Positions 48,001 to 58,942 of a DNA stretch of 64,000 bases are shown here, one piece after another (within the stretch, counting starts at the first letter, position 1; every line of letters starts with the position of its first letter). A program made the position numbers and the translations under genes. The stretch spans positions 5,146,001 through 5,210,000 of the forward strand of contig NC_091875.1 in assembly GCF_019399895.1 (NCBI RefSeq), given 5' to 3'. A model generated the notes under the pieces. It ran no database searches and was not told the origin of the DNA. It worked only from the letters and a program-made list of their open reading frames with translations. This stretch comes from Cardiocondyla obscurior. Its lineage: Eukaryota > Arthropoda > Insecta > Hymenoptera > Formicidae.

Positions 48001-51000
48001 CGTTTTTTTTTTTTTTTTTTTTTTTATACCAAGAAATATGGACATATAATATTCTGTACTAAATTGACGCACAGCGAGACTGACTGTATGTCTTTACTTT
48101 AATACTTGAAATTAAATGCGTGTACGTGTTCAAAATTGAAAATTAAAGAACGATAAGAAAAAAACGGAAAGAGATGCGATACAATCGAGTACAACCGAGA
48201 GCTCTTGCGACTTTGTAAATAGAAAAGTCAATTAGAGTGATTAGTTTCGTTTATATTGGTTTTCCCCGGAAGTTTATGAAATGCTCTTACCGATTATCCC
48301 GCATTGATAGCAGCTATAGGCAAGCACTACGGTTGTATTGATATAGAACCAATATTTCTTATCTGCAAAAGAAGCGCTATCTGTTTTTTTTTTTTTTTAT
48401 CTTATTTGACACGATTTATCAATCGTGTATAACAATCACATCGCATTTGATCATTAAGCGCGTAATGATTTTATCTGTAAAATTTTGGCGCTTTTTCCCA
48501 GTCAGGAACTTCCAAGGAATTATACATGTATAGCATAACTATTTGTACATATGTCTAAGTACATTTGCGAAGCGAAATACTTAATAATTAATTTTACTTT
48601 TAATATTTTCTCACATTTCTGACATGGCATTGGACCTTATAACCCTGACAAGGCTCGCTATAATAAATTAGGGGATGAAGGTGAGAAGATGTTGTAACCC
48701 AAGCTTGATTGGAGCACAAAAGGAGTTTATTAGCGATGAATTTGGCTAAAGCGTCAATGGATAAATGAGAACATACATCAACGATTAAATGAATACGAGG
48801 GAACAGGAAGGTGTGCCTAGAAAAAAAAATTACGCCAAGGTGACTAGAAATTGTACCACAGTAGTCGTATCGTTCTTCTTTGTCGGAGTAGAAAATTAAA
48901 CAAGATTTCTTTTGAGATTAATACAAAGTGTTTCTTTTTATAATGCAAAGTGTGATTACAGAGAAGACTAAAAATGCCGAGTATATATCATGAGCTTCTT
49001 TGCTGATACATACTCGAGATGAGTAATGCTGGGGAGACATCCCCTCAACCTGAACGTCTAAAATGGCCAAGAAAAATGCGACGCACCGGAAAGGAAGATA
49101 AAAGAAACAATTGTTGAATATGACGATTCGGCCAACACGAAGTTTGAGCTATCGAATCGTCTTGAAATCGGGCATTATCACGGGAACTGAACGCGTGTGG
49201 CTGTCATCGACTGCCACCGATCGTTCTAATCGGTGATAGCACCGCGATACACGACACATGATGGAACGAGTCGATTATAACGATGCATCGTAGGTGGGGA
49301 TCGTTGGCGTAGGAGAGATCGAGGGAAGAAAGGAGAGCATATACCGCGGGTACTATCCTCCGTGCCGGTGCCGGTGCCGGTGGTCCACCGCGCGAGCGAC
49401 GACGTTGTTCGCGATAATGCGATAGTGCTGGTCCGGTTGATAAAAGATAGCGGTTTTGCCGAAGACAAGCCAGTAGTCGATTGCTGTTCGGTCAGCTGTG
49501 GAACCGGCCGCCGATCGCTCGATCGAGTTTGTCACCCCTAAACGCTTGGACGAGAGTCGAACGAGGTGGATGTGACTGCAAATTTTTTCGTATTCCTTTT
49601 ATATTTTACTTTCTTTCTTTTTGTCTCTTAAATTTTTTTGAGCCTAACAATCATCTTCTTTGACTAAGTGCCAAGATCGGATTGTGTGATACGGAATTTG
49701 GATAATATTCAAAAAAGGAATACGTTTCATGGCGAACTCATCGCTGGAAGAAGTTCCAACGAGCGTTAACCATGTTTACGGTTTCTCGGAACGCTAAACT
49801 AATCTGCCTAAACTGATGAACAAATGCAATGAGAGAAGGCATGCCATCATTTTTCCTAGATAAAATATTTGTTCGCAATGTCACGACGACGGCGACGACG
49901 ATGACGAGGAAAACGAGAACGAGGAGGACAACAAGGATGACGAGAACGGTGAGAACGACGAGGACGATGAGAACAATAGTTGATTCTTAAAAAAATTAAC
50001 TAAATAACGTAAACGAATCGAACGTTACAGCTCGAAAATATCAGGAGTCGAACGCTGAATGTTGGAACTTAGATGAATGTCGCCGTTTGTTTCTTCAAGA
50101 CAACTACGCAAGCACTTTTTTTCTTCTTCTTTTCTTTAATGTACATAATAATAATGATAATGATTCAAGGATACGTGCGAAATGCGTAATGACGAGCGGC
50201 GCGACTACTAAATTTGATCCAGATTGGGCAAGGATGGTCGAGTTGCGTGCAACTGGTGCTAGGATGACCGGGAGCCTAGATGGCAAATCGTCAAATCGCC
50301 TACACTATGCCATCTTAACAATCTTGGATACAATATTTTCTGCGCTTGTAGCCGCGCCGGCAGTAGTTGGTTACTGGCGCGGCACTTGGGAACTCAGCGA
50401 CTTCTACGTTTATCCAAACGAGCCAGTGTTCAGCAGCTTTGCATCGATTACAATCGGATTCACTGGCCTCTTTGCCTTTAGCGTGGTGCAGCACGGTCTG
50501 GACGATATTCTGCATCCAGACAAACACCGGCTGTCGTACTACCTCGGCTCGCGTTTCTACACCAGCCTGTTCGGCTTCTGTTGCGTGAACGCTTGGCGCG
50601 GTGCTTGGAAGGCTTTAGACATCTATACGGATTTGACGCCCGGCACCGTCTCCGCCACGACCGTCATTAGTCTCCTCGCGCTCGGCATTTTGCGCGCGGT
50701 GCGTAATGTATCCGCGCCGCCGTTTTCGCTTGTTCTCGACTCGTGTCCGGGTTACTTTGAAGTGCAGACTATGTTTCGCGTCAATGTAAGTACTCGCCGA
50801 CAATCTCTCTTTTTCCGCGCGCTGTTCCTTTAAGAATGCTCGTCAAGATTCAAGTCGTGTCGCACGAACATCATCTCGTCCCTGTTGCTAACTAATTTCA
50901 CACTAATCTTTTCTTTTTTAAAACTTGGAATTTAAAGGCATCGCTTTACACTGCGTTTTGTATTTTAAAATTATAATAGAGAGAAAGAGAAGAAGAATGC

Positions 51001-54000
51001 GTGCGTGAGGTTTTACCTATCAAGAAAAAAACAAGTTGTGCATTGCAAATTGCGTACAGATAACGTTGAAGCGCGATATTTGTCAGCGACATGCAAATAT
51101 GCTTTAGCAAAAAGATAAACATTATATTAATAAATAAGTCGCATTTAAATATAATCATTAAGATAATTTGTAATTAAGTGCAATCTCGGTCGCGAGCGCG
51201 AAAGTATACATATTCATGTATCTTGCCCGCGGTTTAAAAAATCCAGAATGTGTGAGAAAAACGTGTAGCAGGATAAATGATGTATGAAAAATGAGAAAGT
51301 AAATGCTGTTCGAAGAGAAAAATCATGAGGGACGAAGCGCCAACGGTGCATTTAAAAAAATTTGCATTAAAAGTCAAACACATTAGGCACAGCGTTACTT
51401 GGACGTGCAATCTATTTTCCCTTAACTTTTTTGATTCCTCGCGCTTACTGTACACGCGTCCCATTATGTGTGTAAAATATATCGCAAATCGTAAATGATA
51501 AATTGTAAATCGCTATTACACGGATTGCATGTATCTCATTTACATACGTGTCGTCCAAGCTCGCGTTATCGGTGTGTGTATAAGCGCAGTTTCCGGTCAA
51601 GTCCCCCGACCGTCGAGCACTATTGCGCCTGTAATGCAACATGCGCAAGTGCGCTAATTTGTTTAATCCGTTTGCTATTTGTAATCACCTTCTTAATTAT
51701 GCAATTATGATATTATTATATTATTATATTTATTTCTTGCCACGTCCAAGTAATTACTGTAATAATTGCAATCGTAGATATCAATGATAGGTGCCGCAGA
51801 TGAAAGATCACGCGACATATGACCACCCTCAGGAAACGTTGATACAATTGTCGCTGTGCGTGTGCGTGCGAAAATCATAGTCGTACAATTCGGTGTTGTT
51901 TTCCCTCTCTTACAACGTAACGTTTATCATATATTATCGTTTGATAGAAATGTGATTATACGAAATGACTTGTACATTTGAGGCTTATGTGTATACATAT
52001 CGTTCTCTCACACAGTCTCATTCATAACTAAAAATATCTGGCATTTTTTTTAAGTGCCGAGATAACATTTTTATACAATCGATCGAGAGCTATTTTAGCA
52101 ATTGTACACTTTACATCCTTTACTTCTCATAAATCTTCAAATGCATCTATTGTATCATATATAATCACATTTATTGCACCGCGTCAACGACGGAAGAAAA
52201 TAATCTTGAGATAAGATAAATGTCATTTTTACATTGACGTTTTATGTACCCCAGTTTAATCGTCCCGTTAACACGTCGTGATTAACAGGATGAATAATGG
52301 AATTGCAGTGCATTTTAATGACTGTTAGCACTTTTAACATGTATCCTGTTATTTTGTAACTCTGATATTACCACCAATGTTCATGATGTCTCTATTTTAT
52401 GTATGATTGCAGAATACGAGGGACTGGTTGTTGTACTTACTGGATTGCGCTTTCAGCGTTGGCGTCGTGGGTACGTTAGTTGTCTTCGTCTGGAGAGGAG
52501 TTTGGATTTTGATCGACATTTACCTATTTCCAGAAAATCCCGAGTACTCTGCCATTGGCTCATTGGTAAATATGCAACTTAATTTTTAATGCAAGTTAAA
52601 CGCATTTATCAAGTCTTAATTTAAGTTTTTCGCATCTACAGTCAACGATATGCGGCTCTCCTCACGAAGATTGATACTAAAAAAAAAAAAAAAAAAGAAA
52701 GAAAAAAATGGAAAAGAAGATAATACGATAATAGCATGATAGTAATAAGAATGACGATAATAGTCGCGATGAATGTTGAGAATCGTGATTGTAAATACAA
52801 ATATTTTTACATTTAATATTTAACAAACTTGTGCAAGATAACGAGAATCATAGCTTAGGGATGTATTAAGCGAATTTAAGCCTTTGGTAAGTGGAAAATT
52901 TTGAACGCACTATCTGATATTATCGGTATATGAAATCATCCGCAGGCATTTGATATTGTATCATTTAAATGATGGAACAATTAAATTGGTATAAGATTCA
53001 TGTTACACGATAAAACATAAATGTTCAATAAAATAAAAGGAATAGAAATGTGACGTTGTCGCACGGAAGTTAAATATTCACGAATACTGTGAATATTTGT
53101 GAAAAAGAGCTGAAAGCGAAATCTATTAGTTTTTTTAATGTCGCGTCCGTTGAAAACTGCAAATTTTACATTACAGACGATGTGCATGGCCTAGGATGTG
53201 CCACTGGCACTACACACGCCCCGGTAGTTGGATTATATAATTGAATATTCACCAATTGCTTGATTGTCGTGGCACATGGCACAATTGTCGGCATGTGATA
53301 TATATGATGTATGAGATGTTTCACGTTATCCGCACTTTATTACATTTGTTATATCGTAGGCGGCACGGCTACGTTAAAATTTCATATTTGTGCCACTCGT
53401 ACAGAAGTCTACGAATTTTATAATATATCGTTTTTGAAAGATAAAAAAAAAAAAGAAAAGGCCAGGGAGATATATGTAAAAGAAATGTAAAACTAACATA
53501 GTATTATGAATTTCAGGGTATCGGCTATTTTATAGTCGCCGTGACGTTTTGTCTGCAACCGTTGATGCGGTACATCTGCGCACGCCTTCGGGGTCTGATT
53601 CGCTTGATAGTTGCGGACGCTTTTCTTCTTCTGAGCTTCCTGGGAACGGTGAATGTCTGGCGCGGTATATGGAACGCACTGGATCTATGGCTTCTACCAG
53701 ACAATCTGGAATTGTCCTGCTGGATCACTCACGTTGGCTGCTTTATTCTCCTCGTCCTCCTCAATTGTAGCAATACCATTTTAGTTCGTGGGGTTTACAT
53801 TGATGCCGAGGAAGAAGAAGGACAGTGCGTTGTGTTCCCATGTCATTATCTTCGATTATTCTTCAAGGTTTGTACATCATACATACATACATGTCGTCAT
53901 ATAAGAGACGAATATTTGTTGTGGAAAAAACCAAGTTAATCTGCATTGATAAAAATGGCTCTTAGATCCGCTTTTACGAACGCGAGTTAATCTAATTGAT

Positions 54001-54338
54001 CGGTTAACTTTCAGAATTGCAACTAATGTTTTATAAAACTGATGTATTTTTGACATCAGTTTTATATTCGGCAGTTGCAATCCTAAAAATTAATCGACCG
54101 ATTAATTTAACTCACGTTTGTGAAACCGGGCTTTGATCACTGCATGCTCTGTCTAATGTTATCGTTTATTTCGTGTCAGATCGAACGCGAGAAGAAGCGA
54201 GCGCGACAGCGGAAACTGGTAGCCTCCCAAAATTTCGTCGATCGAGTCGATGTGAATGAGAAGGACGGTGAAAACGGAACTCTCTTACCGAATAATACTA
54301 CATCGTCGATACCTGTGAATGCGGATTCTCTTGCATAG
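45062..54338 (+). CDS. fusl: Fuseless-like eight-pass membrane protein, isoform with N-terminal half A
   Basis: Exons: 45062-45391, 45704-45930, 46439-46672, 46837-46975, then the shared exons 52413-52565, 53517-53867, 54180-54338; 530 aa predicted. Residues 1-150 are charged and Ser/Asp/Glu-rich, so cytosolic. Then come eight hydrophobic segments in four pairs, each pair carrying the signature W-R-G-x-W with a following Asp: W173, W248, W337 and W409. Drosophila Fuseless is an eight-pass presynaptic protein needed for calcium-channel organisation and transmitter release (family knowledge). The start is the ATG at 45,062; the in-frame GTG four codons earlier is not used. Exon three must use the acceptor GTTAATAG at 46,438. 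The closer-looking TTTTAG at 46,418 gives either a frame with a stop or the wrong phase. No second C-terminal half exists between 46,976 and 50,188, which is why the shared exons are assigned. The link 46,975 to 52,413 is phase 0 but inferred. Confidence 0.7.
48003..48025. repeat. Poly-T homopolymer tract
   Basis: Twenty-three consecutive T bases in AT-rich sequence. Confidence 0.9.
49362..49383. repeat. (GTGCCG)n short tandem repeat
   Basis: Three to four units of GTGCCG in a CpG-rich patch upstream of the second fuseless N-terminal exon. Confidence 0.7.
49880..49980 (+). repeat. GAN-triplet (GAC/GAT/GAG/GAA-rich) tract
   Basis: About 100 bp of imperfect GAN triplets with AAC inserts. One frame would read as an Asp/Glu/Asn run ending in a stop at about 49,983, but it has no ATG. 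The tract lies about 210 bp before the ATG at 50,189 and so probably sits in the 5' UTR of the second fuseless transcript, as repetitive rather than coding sequence. Confidence 0.6.
50189..54338 (+). CDS. fusl: Fuseless-like eight-pass membrane protein, isoform with N-terminal half B
   Basis: Exons: 50189-50785, 52413-52565, 53517-53867, 54180-54338; 419 aa, all phase 0. The first exon alone encodes four hydrophobic segments with two WRGxW signatures (W63, W136). The shared exons add two more (W226, W298) and a basic C-terminal tail beginning IEREKKRARQRK. The pairs recur with roughly 70-90 residue spacing, so the protein reads as four copies of a two-segment unit. The start is the ATG at 50,189; the frame is open upstream, but only through a TTG. 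This half is encoded in one exon, while half A needs four, and the two halves are clearly related but divergent. It may be the ancestral form, with half A added, or the reverse. Membrane topology is inferred from hydrophobicity only. Confidence 0.8.
50786..52412 (+). other. Intron of the fuseless-like gene before the shared exons
   Basis: Donor GTAAGT after 50,785, acceptor GATTGCAG before 52,413. I see no coding frame of interest. Both alternative halves end in phase 0 and would splice over this intron to 52,413. Confidence 0.6.
52566..53516 (+). other. Intron between shared fuseless exons
   Basis: Donor GTAAAT after 52,565, acceptor TTTCAG before 53,517, phase 0. An A-rich tract at 52,679-52,707 is the only feature. 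No coding seen. Confidence 0.6.
53964..54132. mobile_element. Palindromic MITE-like element in the last fuseless intron
   Basis: Two arms of about 80 bp are imperfect inverted repeats of one another around a 7-bp loop (ATTTTTG). The innermost 11 bp (AAAACTGATGT / ACATCAGTTTT) match perfectly, and further blocks such as ATTGCAAC / GTTGCAAT and GAGTTAA / TTAACTC pair outward. The whole 169 bp would fold into one long hairpin. It carries no coding capacity. No clear target-site duplication is visible at the ends chosen. It fills most of the intron between 53,867 and 54,180. Confidence 0.6.
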
Positions 54339-56695
54339 ACACGATAAAGGAAAAATCAGTTTTTTTGTTTTCGTTTTGTTGTTAAACGCAAGTTCAAGTG
54401 AGAAAAAAAAGAGAAGAACGCAACACGTTCATACACACTTCTCTGTATACGAAGAAAAGACGTGCATCTTTTTGTAGAACATTTGCGTCTCTTTTAAGAT
54501 CGAATTTTGCCTTTAATATTTCGCGTGTCAATCTTCAAGACGAGTAGAAACGACAAATCCCTTAAGCGAATGCGCGATAATTATTACAATCGTGCTTAAT
54601 CGAAATTAAAATTGGGATTTATCGGAATCGTTAAGACACGTCCGGCTGCGAAGCCGGCATTTACAGATTTATTCACGATATCCGTCAGTTTCTAATCGCA
54701 TTTATCGCACGTGATAAACTCATAGCAGACGCGAGTCTCGTATCGCACTCGAATTTCTTTAATAAACGTTTCATTATAAAGTAGATATCAGATTTCTGTA
54801 AAGATTTCTCTTTTGTGCACTAGTAAGTCGCTCGTGTACCAAAATTAGCGTGAATTCATTGTCAGTGGCGCGATTGCGAGTGAGGATACAAGATGGAAAT
54901 CGCGCTGCTATCATGCCTCATGAAGGAAGGAGGGAAGCGTTATGAATAGTACATACTTAATTTATGTAAAATCAAGTACGCCACTCATCACGTAATACGG
55001 CGATTGGCACAATTCTCTACGAATTTCCGTAGAGCTTTTTTTTTTTTTTAGTACCAGAGCTAGAGACGATTTTGATAATGATACACGGAGCAAAAAGACC
55101 GATTGCGGAAGACGAATGGCTGTGAATGAACGTACGAAGTGAACAATATGTTTATGAATAAGACTTGGTAATGATCACATATGAAACGTTATTGCAAACT
55201 TTGCGATGCAAAATAGTAATGTACGATACACGAGTGATTTTTTTCTTCGTTGCCATTAAAATAATGAAAGTTAGGAAGGCGAAAGTAGGAATTAATGCTG
55301 CCGTTGAGTATTTCTTTCTGCGAAATTTGTTTGTATAGTCTATTATATTTTGCTTATAATGTGTAATACGTTCTATATCTACGTATATGCCTAAGTATGC
55401 ACCCGCGCGTGTGCGTGTGGGTGTGCGCGAGTGTATGCTTCCACGAGTGTGTAGTGCATATGAAAAAAGGATTTGTATATTTATTAAAAAATACACACGG
55501 TGTACATATATGTATGTGTGCATTGTATGTATGTAGAAAGAGAGAGATAGAAAAAGAGGTGAGCGACATAGAAAGAAAGAGAAAAAAGAGAGAGGAAGAA
55601 CTTACTGCGAATAAATAATATTAACAATGGATATTCATGTACTCACTTTACACGTTTTCCAGTACAACTATAGTATTTTTTTTTATGCGATATCTTCTCA
55701 TTGATAATTACGACGAATCATTTTCTTTCGTGCTAGAGAGTCTTGCATCAAACGAGACCTTGGATACGATAGACTGAATAGGACCACTATAAGTAGAGTG
55801 TAACTTCCCTCGTATCCTGTACACCCCGTAGTTTTTACTCTTGCGCTGAACAATTACTACGTCATAGCGTACTAATAACTAATTAGCCGTGTATGTGGGC
55901 AGGTAATGATGGGACAATAGGAGGCGACAGTCGCGATGGGAAGTGCTTAGTTCGACGATAAATGCTTGCTCCCTCCTCCCTTCTGCCGTCGTCTCGTCTC
56001 TTGTCGTCCCGTCTCCCGCCTGGCCTACATTTAATGTTTCCACAATGAACAACTCCCTCGTATGTTCCCTCGTGACGAGGGAGAAGAGATCAATTGCCAA
56101 TTTGGTTGTTGGTTCCTCTTTTTACTTATGTTTCAACATTATTGCAATAATCACTGTTATCGTATCGATCAAATTTTCTTCGTAGTGATATGTTCAGCGC
56201 GTTCTTTTGATACTTGTTAAAAATATTGTAAAAGATGATGTAAAGAAATGTGCAGCTCTCGCGATGATGATATTATACTATATGATGCGACGTATACGTT
56301 GTGCGCACGTGTGCGTATCATCTAATATACTTTTTTTCGTGTGTGGCTAGCTAGTCTTAAAAAGATTAGATCGTTGGTCGATTCCCAATCGATCGCGCTT
56401 GAATCAATGTCAATGTAGTGGGGTGATCTATTTGGGGATCTTCTATTAAGCGCGTCACGGATACGTAAACGTCGCGCAACAAGAATCAGCTAGCAAGGTG
56501 AGTCGCAACGAAAGGTGAAGCATCCCTAGACCGCAACCGAGCATCAAAGTCCGATATCAATCTCTCATTTCCAACTAGATTCTGTACGCAATTCTTTTTG
56601 TATATATTTTATTTTCGATTTTGTTTGCGCTGGAAACCGCTTTCTGGGCAAGACAAATATCGAATTCTTTTTTCGTCTTATTTAATCTCAAACAG
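54339..56695. other. 3' UTR of the fuseless-like gene and 5' side of the acylphosphatase-like gene
   Basis: AATAAA at 54,761-54,766 is a candidate poly-A signal. From 55,390 to 55,560 the sequence is rich in GT/TATG-type simple repeats. Nothing else coding is supported. A strong donor (CAAG/GTGAGT) after 56,497, paired with the acceptor before 56,696, suggests a non-coding first exon of the acylphosphatase-like gene ending at 56,497. Confidence 0.45.
54761..54766 (+). terminator. Candidate poly-A signal of the fuseless-like gene
   Basis: AATAAA about 420 bp after the TAG at 54,336-54,338; no earlier AATAAA was seen. Confidence 0.4.
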
Positions 56696-56696
56696 G

Positions 56697-58132
56697 ATGG
56701 CGACGGATGATCCCCTCTGTCATGAACCTTTGGTATCCGTCGAATTCGAAGTTTTTGGAAAAGTACAGGGTGAGTGTGATTAAACATTTCCTACACTTTA
56801 CATTTTGATAATACGTTACAATACGTTGTGATATCACATAAATCTTTTTTTTTTCTTCATCTGTAAAACGTATAATTTTATATAGTCATTATCATTATTT
56901 ATTTTAAGCGCACTTTATCTTTAGCGTTTATTATATTCAAATTAATGTTAACAGTCAATAAAATTCCAGGTGTATATTTTCCAAAATACGTGAGGGATAT
57001 TTGTCAGCAATTGAATATCTGCGGTTGGGTGAAAAACAGTAAATCAGGCACGATCCTCGGGAAGATGCAGGGATCCCAAGCACTCGTCAGCCAAATGTAA
57101 GTTTTAAATTGATATCTATACCTGTCCGGAACTATCGAGATTATTTAGTTACAAAAGAGGCCATCGAATTACTTGCATACGTACACCGAATCGTATTTGC
57201 GTGCTCGTGCGGTTCCTCAATCGTATGTGGCCTTGATTAACAATTGCCATGTAACAAGCGGTATGTCGAAAACTGACTTTAACAACGACTTAATGAAATA
57301 ATGACGCAGCGACGTATCGTCTCTTTCCTTCGTCGACGATTGCTATACCTACGTACTAATGCAGCCACCGTTTTAAGAGTGCACGCTACCTTACACAAGA
57401 AACAATTTTAAATTTTCTAAAAGATCTCTTAAGAGGCCACAAAAAATCAGTTAATTAAGTTAAATCTTCAAGTTTATTACGAATAACGAATATATGCATA
57501 TAATAAATGTAAAGAAGTGGAATGCATTTGCCCTTCTTGAAAGAAAACTGGCAGACTCATTGAAAAGAAATATAGAACGAATTTTATAACATATAATTAA
57601 TTAATTATAGAAAATGTATTTTAATAGCTTTGCGTAAAATAGTTTCAGTTTGATTAATCAGTAATTATAATTTTTGAGCAAGTTAAATATCAGTGGTAAA
57701 TGCATTCGTATACAGAATGCGCACATTTCGTCAACGTTGTTTGGTAACGACAAATGATGTCGACGACGCAATTGGCAGCACATCAAACATTTGTATGGCC
57801 TTCTTAAACTTGGAATCGACCACCACTTGATTTTTCGTCTGTCAATTGCATCTATATAAAAGTATATGTCGACATTGTGGCAAATGATATGTATTTTTGA
57901 TCATTCAAGGAAAATTCAACAGCATCGCGTATCGATGGCATTTTATATGCAATATTATTAGTAACATTTATATAATAGTTTTAATATATAATAACGCGTA
58001 ATAAATTCAATTTCCAGGTCACAGTGGTTAACATCTGTGGGCAGTCCAGGTAGTGAGATACATCATTGCGAATTTACAAATTGGGAAACTGTTACAAGGC
58101 AGCAATATCAAGGTTTTGCAATTCGTTTCTAA
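56697..58132 (+). CDS. Acylphosphatase-like protein, catalytic Arg replaced by Pro
   Basis: Exons: 56697-56769, 56970-57096, 58018-58132, 104 aa, phases 1 and 2 consistent. The length and layout are those of the small acylphosphatases (about 100 aa): the strand VSVEFEVFGKVQGV, then the helix, then GWVKNSKSGTI with the conserved active-site Asn at 47, then WLTSVGSPGSEI and a C-terminal strand. Family members hydrolyse acyl phosphates using an Arg in the phosphate loop (GxVQGVxFR). Here this loop reads GKVQGVYFPK, so the Arg position is Pro29 (codon CCA, one base from CGA). The product is therefore probably not a normal acylphosphatase; a binding or structural role is possible. The start is the first ATG after the acceptor AAACAG (56,690-56,695). 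Confidence 0.85.
57097..58017 (+). other. Second intron of the acylphosphatase-like gene
   Basis: Donor GTAAGT, acceptor TTTCCAG. AT-rich sequence with no coding frame or recognised element. Confidence 0.6.
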
Positions 58133-58397
58133 GATAGCACATAATTAAATGTGTATTTAAAGTTGCATTAATATTAATGCAAATTAATTGATTTACACGC
58201 GTAGCGTAAAATGCGCTAAAAATTTCTATATACAGAGAGTTGTGCAGGAATTTTATGAAATACGCGTTTGTTAATTTATCTCGATAATTTATATACGATT
58301 TGGCTGAGATATAATTTTGGATTTATATTCTTATTAAATTATAAGTCCTTTATACTCAAAAATTTTTAAAAGTTGATTACTTATAAGAATATACAAA

Positions 58398-58506
58398 GTG
58401 AATCATAATGAATGGCAGCAGGTACCGATTGAACTTTAATTAACGCTGTGTAATGCTACATACGGAACGGGTCGGTAACGATTTACTTCCATCCATTATG
58501 ATTCAC
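58398..58506. mobile_element. MITE-like element with terminal inverted repeats
   Basis: About 109 bp. The left end GTGAATCATAATGAATGG and the right end, read on the other strand, GTGAATCATAATGGATGG match at 17 of 18 positions. Pairing continues inward with gaps (GGTACCG against GTTACCG). No coding capacity and no obvious target-site duplication. Confidence 0.6.
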
Positions 58507-58833
58507 CCGTATGTGTATGTGACATTAAGGATTTTTTGATTATAATGATAATATCTGGAATGTTTATAATTTAATAATTAACTCAATGATTTATATATAC
58601 TTTCTTTTACATACAACCGTAAAGATATCAGATAAATTATATGTGTATTTTGAAACAACATTAATTAATGTCCTGTGATATATGTATACGTAATAACATA
58701 CTAATATAAAATATTACAGATATTCAAATAGAGTGCAGCTTAAAGATATATCGAACATTATTGAAATCACTTCGAATTTTTTGAAATAATTAAATTATAA
58801 TAGACCGAGCAATACGTAACAATGGTTTCTTGT

Positions 58834-58839
58834 TTTATT
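58834..58839 (-). terminator. Candidate poly-A signal of the Rab3 GAP gene
   Basis: AATAAA on the minus strand about 105 bp after the stop codon at 58,943-58,945. Confidence 0.45.
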
Positions 58840-58942
58840 ATATTATATGTATATAAATTGTATAGACAGATAAAAATCTAGTGCTTTCAATTTTACATTT
58901 TATAATACATCACAGGACACAGTTTAAAATATTCATAATTAA

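Larger units (their letters stand above)
46976..50188 (+). other. Region between the two alternative fuseless halves
   Basis: About 3.2 kb with no exon carrying a WRGxW signature or other recognisable coding. It holds a poly-T run (48,003-48,025), a GCCGGT repeat (49,362-49,383), a long run of GAN triplets (49,880-49,980), and presumably the promoter and 5' UTR of the second N-terminal half. Confidence 0.5.
58133..58942. other. Short intergenic region between convergent genes
   Basis: The acylphosphatase-like gene (+) and the Rab3 GAP gene (-) converge on 0.8 kb. It holds the inverted-repeat element at 58,398-58,506. TTTATT at 58,834-58,839 is AATAAA on the minus strand and can serve as the Rab3 GAP poly-A signal. 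Confidence 0.55.

Noticed and set aside
49880..49983. Acidic Asp/Glu/Asn open frame
   Set aside because: No ATG in frame; best explained as a GAN-triplet repeat in untranslated sequence.
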